The position numbers were made by a program, and so were the translations under genes. From contig JAQGIA010000418.1 in assembly GCA_028291445.1 (NCBI GenBank), positions 1 to 5,872 on the forward strand: a stretch of DNA of 5,872 bases. The letters are read 5' to 3'. Positions 5,451-5,872 of this stretch are shown piece by piece. The notes under the pieces are model-generated. The model made no database searches, was not told where the DNA came from, and saw only the letters and a program-made list of their open reading frames with translations. The number at the start of each line of letters is the position of its first letter. Position 1 is the first letter of the stretch. This DNA comes from Belnapia sp. Lineage in GTDB: Bacteria > Pseudomonadota > Alphaproteobacteria > Acetobacterales > Acetobacteraceae.

Positions 5451-5465
5451 GCCGCCCCCCCTGCT

Positions 5466-5516
5466 GTCGCCGGCATCGTGCCGGCTATGCAGCGATCATG
5501 CCACGATGCCGGCGAC
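5466..5516 (-). repeat. 15-bp perfect inverted repeat across the end of the unknown ORF, next to the Bug ribosome site
   Basis: GTCGCCGGCATCGTG (5466-5480) and its exact reverse complement (5502-5516) enclose a 21-nt loop that contains the TGA at 5498-5496. On the minus-strand transcript the upstream arm encodes the last residues V-A-G-I-V. The downstream arm ends 3 nt before the AGGGGGGG run that serves the Bug start. No T-tract follows, so an intercistronic RNA hairpin is a better reading than an intrinsic terminator. Confidence 0.7.
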
Positions 5517-5798
5517 CCAGGCGCCGCCGCCCGAGACCTCCAGCCGCCAGATATCCTCAATGGTGGCGAGCTTGGCGGCCGTGATCGCATCCGTCTGGCG
5601 CAGCGTGCCGGGACGGCGCCAGCGTGATCCGACTGGGGCCTCGCAAAAGCCCGGATCGGCACCGCCAAGGAGCGGCCAGTCATAGGCCGGCGTATCGCCG
5701 AGGATCAGCCGGCCGGCCGCGTCCAGCGCAGCGGTCGCGCCATGCACCGGCCGCCATCGCGCCAGGCTGGCGGCTGGTGCATGGCGAACTCGCATCAT
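5496..5798 (-). CDS. Unknown small protein (about 100 aa; start uncertain)
   Basis: I do not recognise this protein. From the ATG at 5798 it has 100 residues. The frame stays open upstream through a GTG at 5846 to the window edge, so the start is uncertain; 5798 has GGATGG just before it. The protein is soluble-looking, without a signal peptide or membrane segment. The N-terminus is basic (RVRHAPAASLARWRPVHG at 3-20). It is followed by a hydrophobic/Gly-Asp region (AALDAAGRLILGD at 23-35) and a Pro/Trp-containing middle (YDWPLLGGADPGF at 39-51). Then come a basic SRWRRP at 58-63 and an amphipathic C-terminal half (AITAAKLATIEDIWRLEV at 71-88). One Cys (52) and four Trp are present. It lies 45 bp before the Bug gene on the same strand and may be co-transcribed. 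Long inverted repeats sit just inside its 5' end and across its stop, which is unusual and leaves open that part of the ORF is a structured non-coding element. Confidence 0.5.
   Translation of the reverse strand: MMRVRHAPAASLARWRPVHGATAALDAAGRLILGDTPAYDWPLLGGADPGFCEAPVGSRWRRPGTLRQTDAITAAKLATIEDIWRLEVSGGGAWVAGIVA
5738..5786 (-). repeat. 19-bp near-perfect inverted repeat inside the 5' end of the unknown ORF
   Basis: The arm 5738-5756 is the reverse complement of 5768-5786 at 18 of 19 positions; the exception (5749/5775) is a G-T pair on the plus strand, an A/C mismatch on the minus strand. The loop is 11 nt (5757-5767). Relative to the ATG at 5798, the stem starts 12 nt inside the coding sequence and covers codons 5 to about 20. 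This is the longest stem seen in the window. If it forms in RNA it would hinder ribosome entry at that start. It could also be a protein-binding palindrome in DNA. Confidence 0.75.
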
Positions 5799-5872
5799 CC
5801 ATCCGACGGGATCGCAGTGCCGCCCGAAACGCGCGGCCCGGAGCACGCGGGCGTGCCGCGGACCGGGGGCGC

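Noticed and set aside
5466..5786. Insertion sequence bounded by terminal inverted repeats
   Set aside because: The two palindromes are unrelated to each other, each is a local hairpin, there is no transposase and no target-site duplication was seen.

Overview
The window is very GC-rich (about 70% or more by eye) and densely coding, with strong G/C preference at third codon positions. The gene types and style (an orphan Bug-family solute receptor, an RraA-family aldolase, an Old Yellow Enzyme homologue, a TPR-type methyltransferase) fit a Rhodospirillales/Acetobacteraceae alphaproteobacterium such as a Roseomonas relative. A GC-rich betaproteobacterium cannot be excluded. The taxonomic call is inference. 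No rRNA, tRNA, CRISPR array, transposase or phage gene was seen.

Layout. The 3' part of a SAM-dependent methyltransferase gene (+, open at the left edge) ends at 770. It meets, tail to tail, a minus-strand set of three genes that reads right to left: an SDR oxidoreductase (2693-1974), a 114-residue protein of unknown function (1903-1559) and an RraA-family aldolase (1464-775). The two converging TGA stops lie inside one 16-bp perfect palindrome. Divergent from the SDR gene across a 122-bp control region is an Old Yellow Enzyme-type flavin oxidoreductase (+, 2816-3985). A convergent gap (3986-4099) with hairpins and an A/T-rich tract separates it from a second minus-strand set: an unknown 100-residue protein (5798-5496), a Bug-type tricarboxylate-transport receptor (5450-4449) and a tiny hydrophobic membrane protein (4357-4100).

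How the genes may work together. Bug receptors bind organic acids in the periplasm. RraA-family aldolases cleave 4-hydroxy-2-oxo acids to pyruvate and a second oxo acid. SDR and OYE enzymes handle C=O/CHOH and activated C=C bonds. A catabolic module for an unsaturated or aromatic-derived organic acid is a reasonable inference, but no substrate can be named. The TctA/TctB membrane subunits are not in the window.

The most unusual structure is at the right. The unknown 100-residue ORF has a 19-bp near-perfect inverted repeat just inside its 5' end and a 15-bp perfect inverted repeat across its stop codon, the latter ending 3 nt before the Shine-Dalgarno run of the Bug gene. Other points of note are a His in place of the flavin-tuning Cys of YqjM/XenA-type enzymes in the OYE homologue, a paired GC-rich mini-hairpin upstream of the aldolase gene, and the uncharacterised protein between SDR and aldolase. 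All non-coding gaps are shorter than 130 bases.
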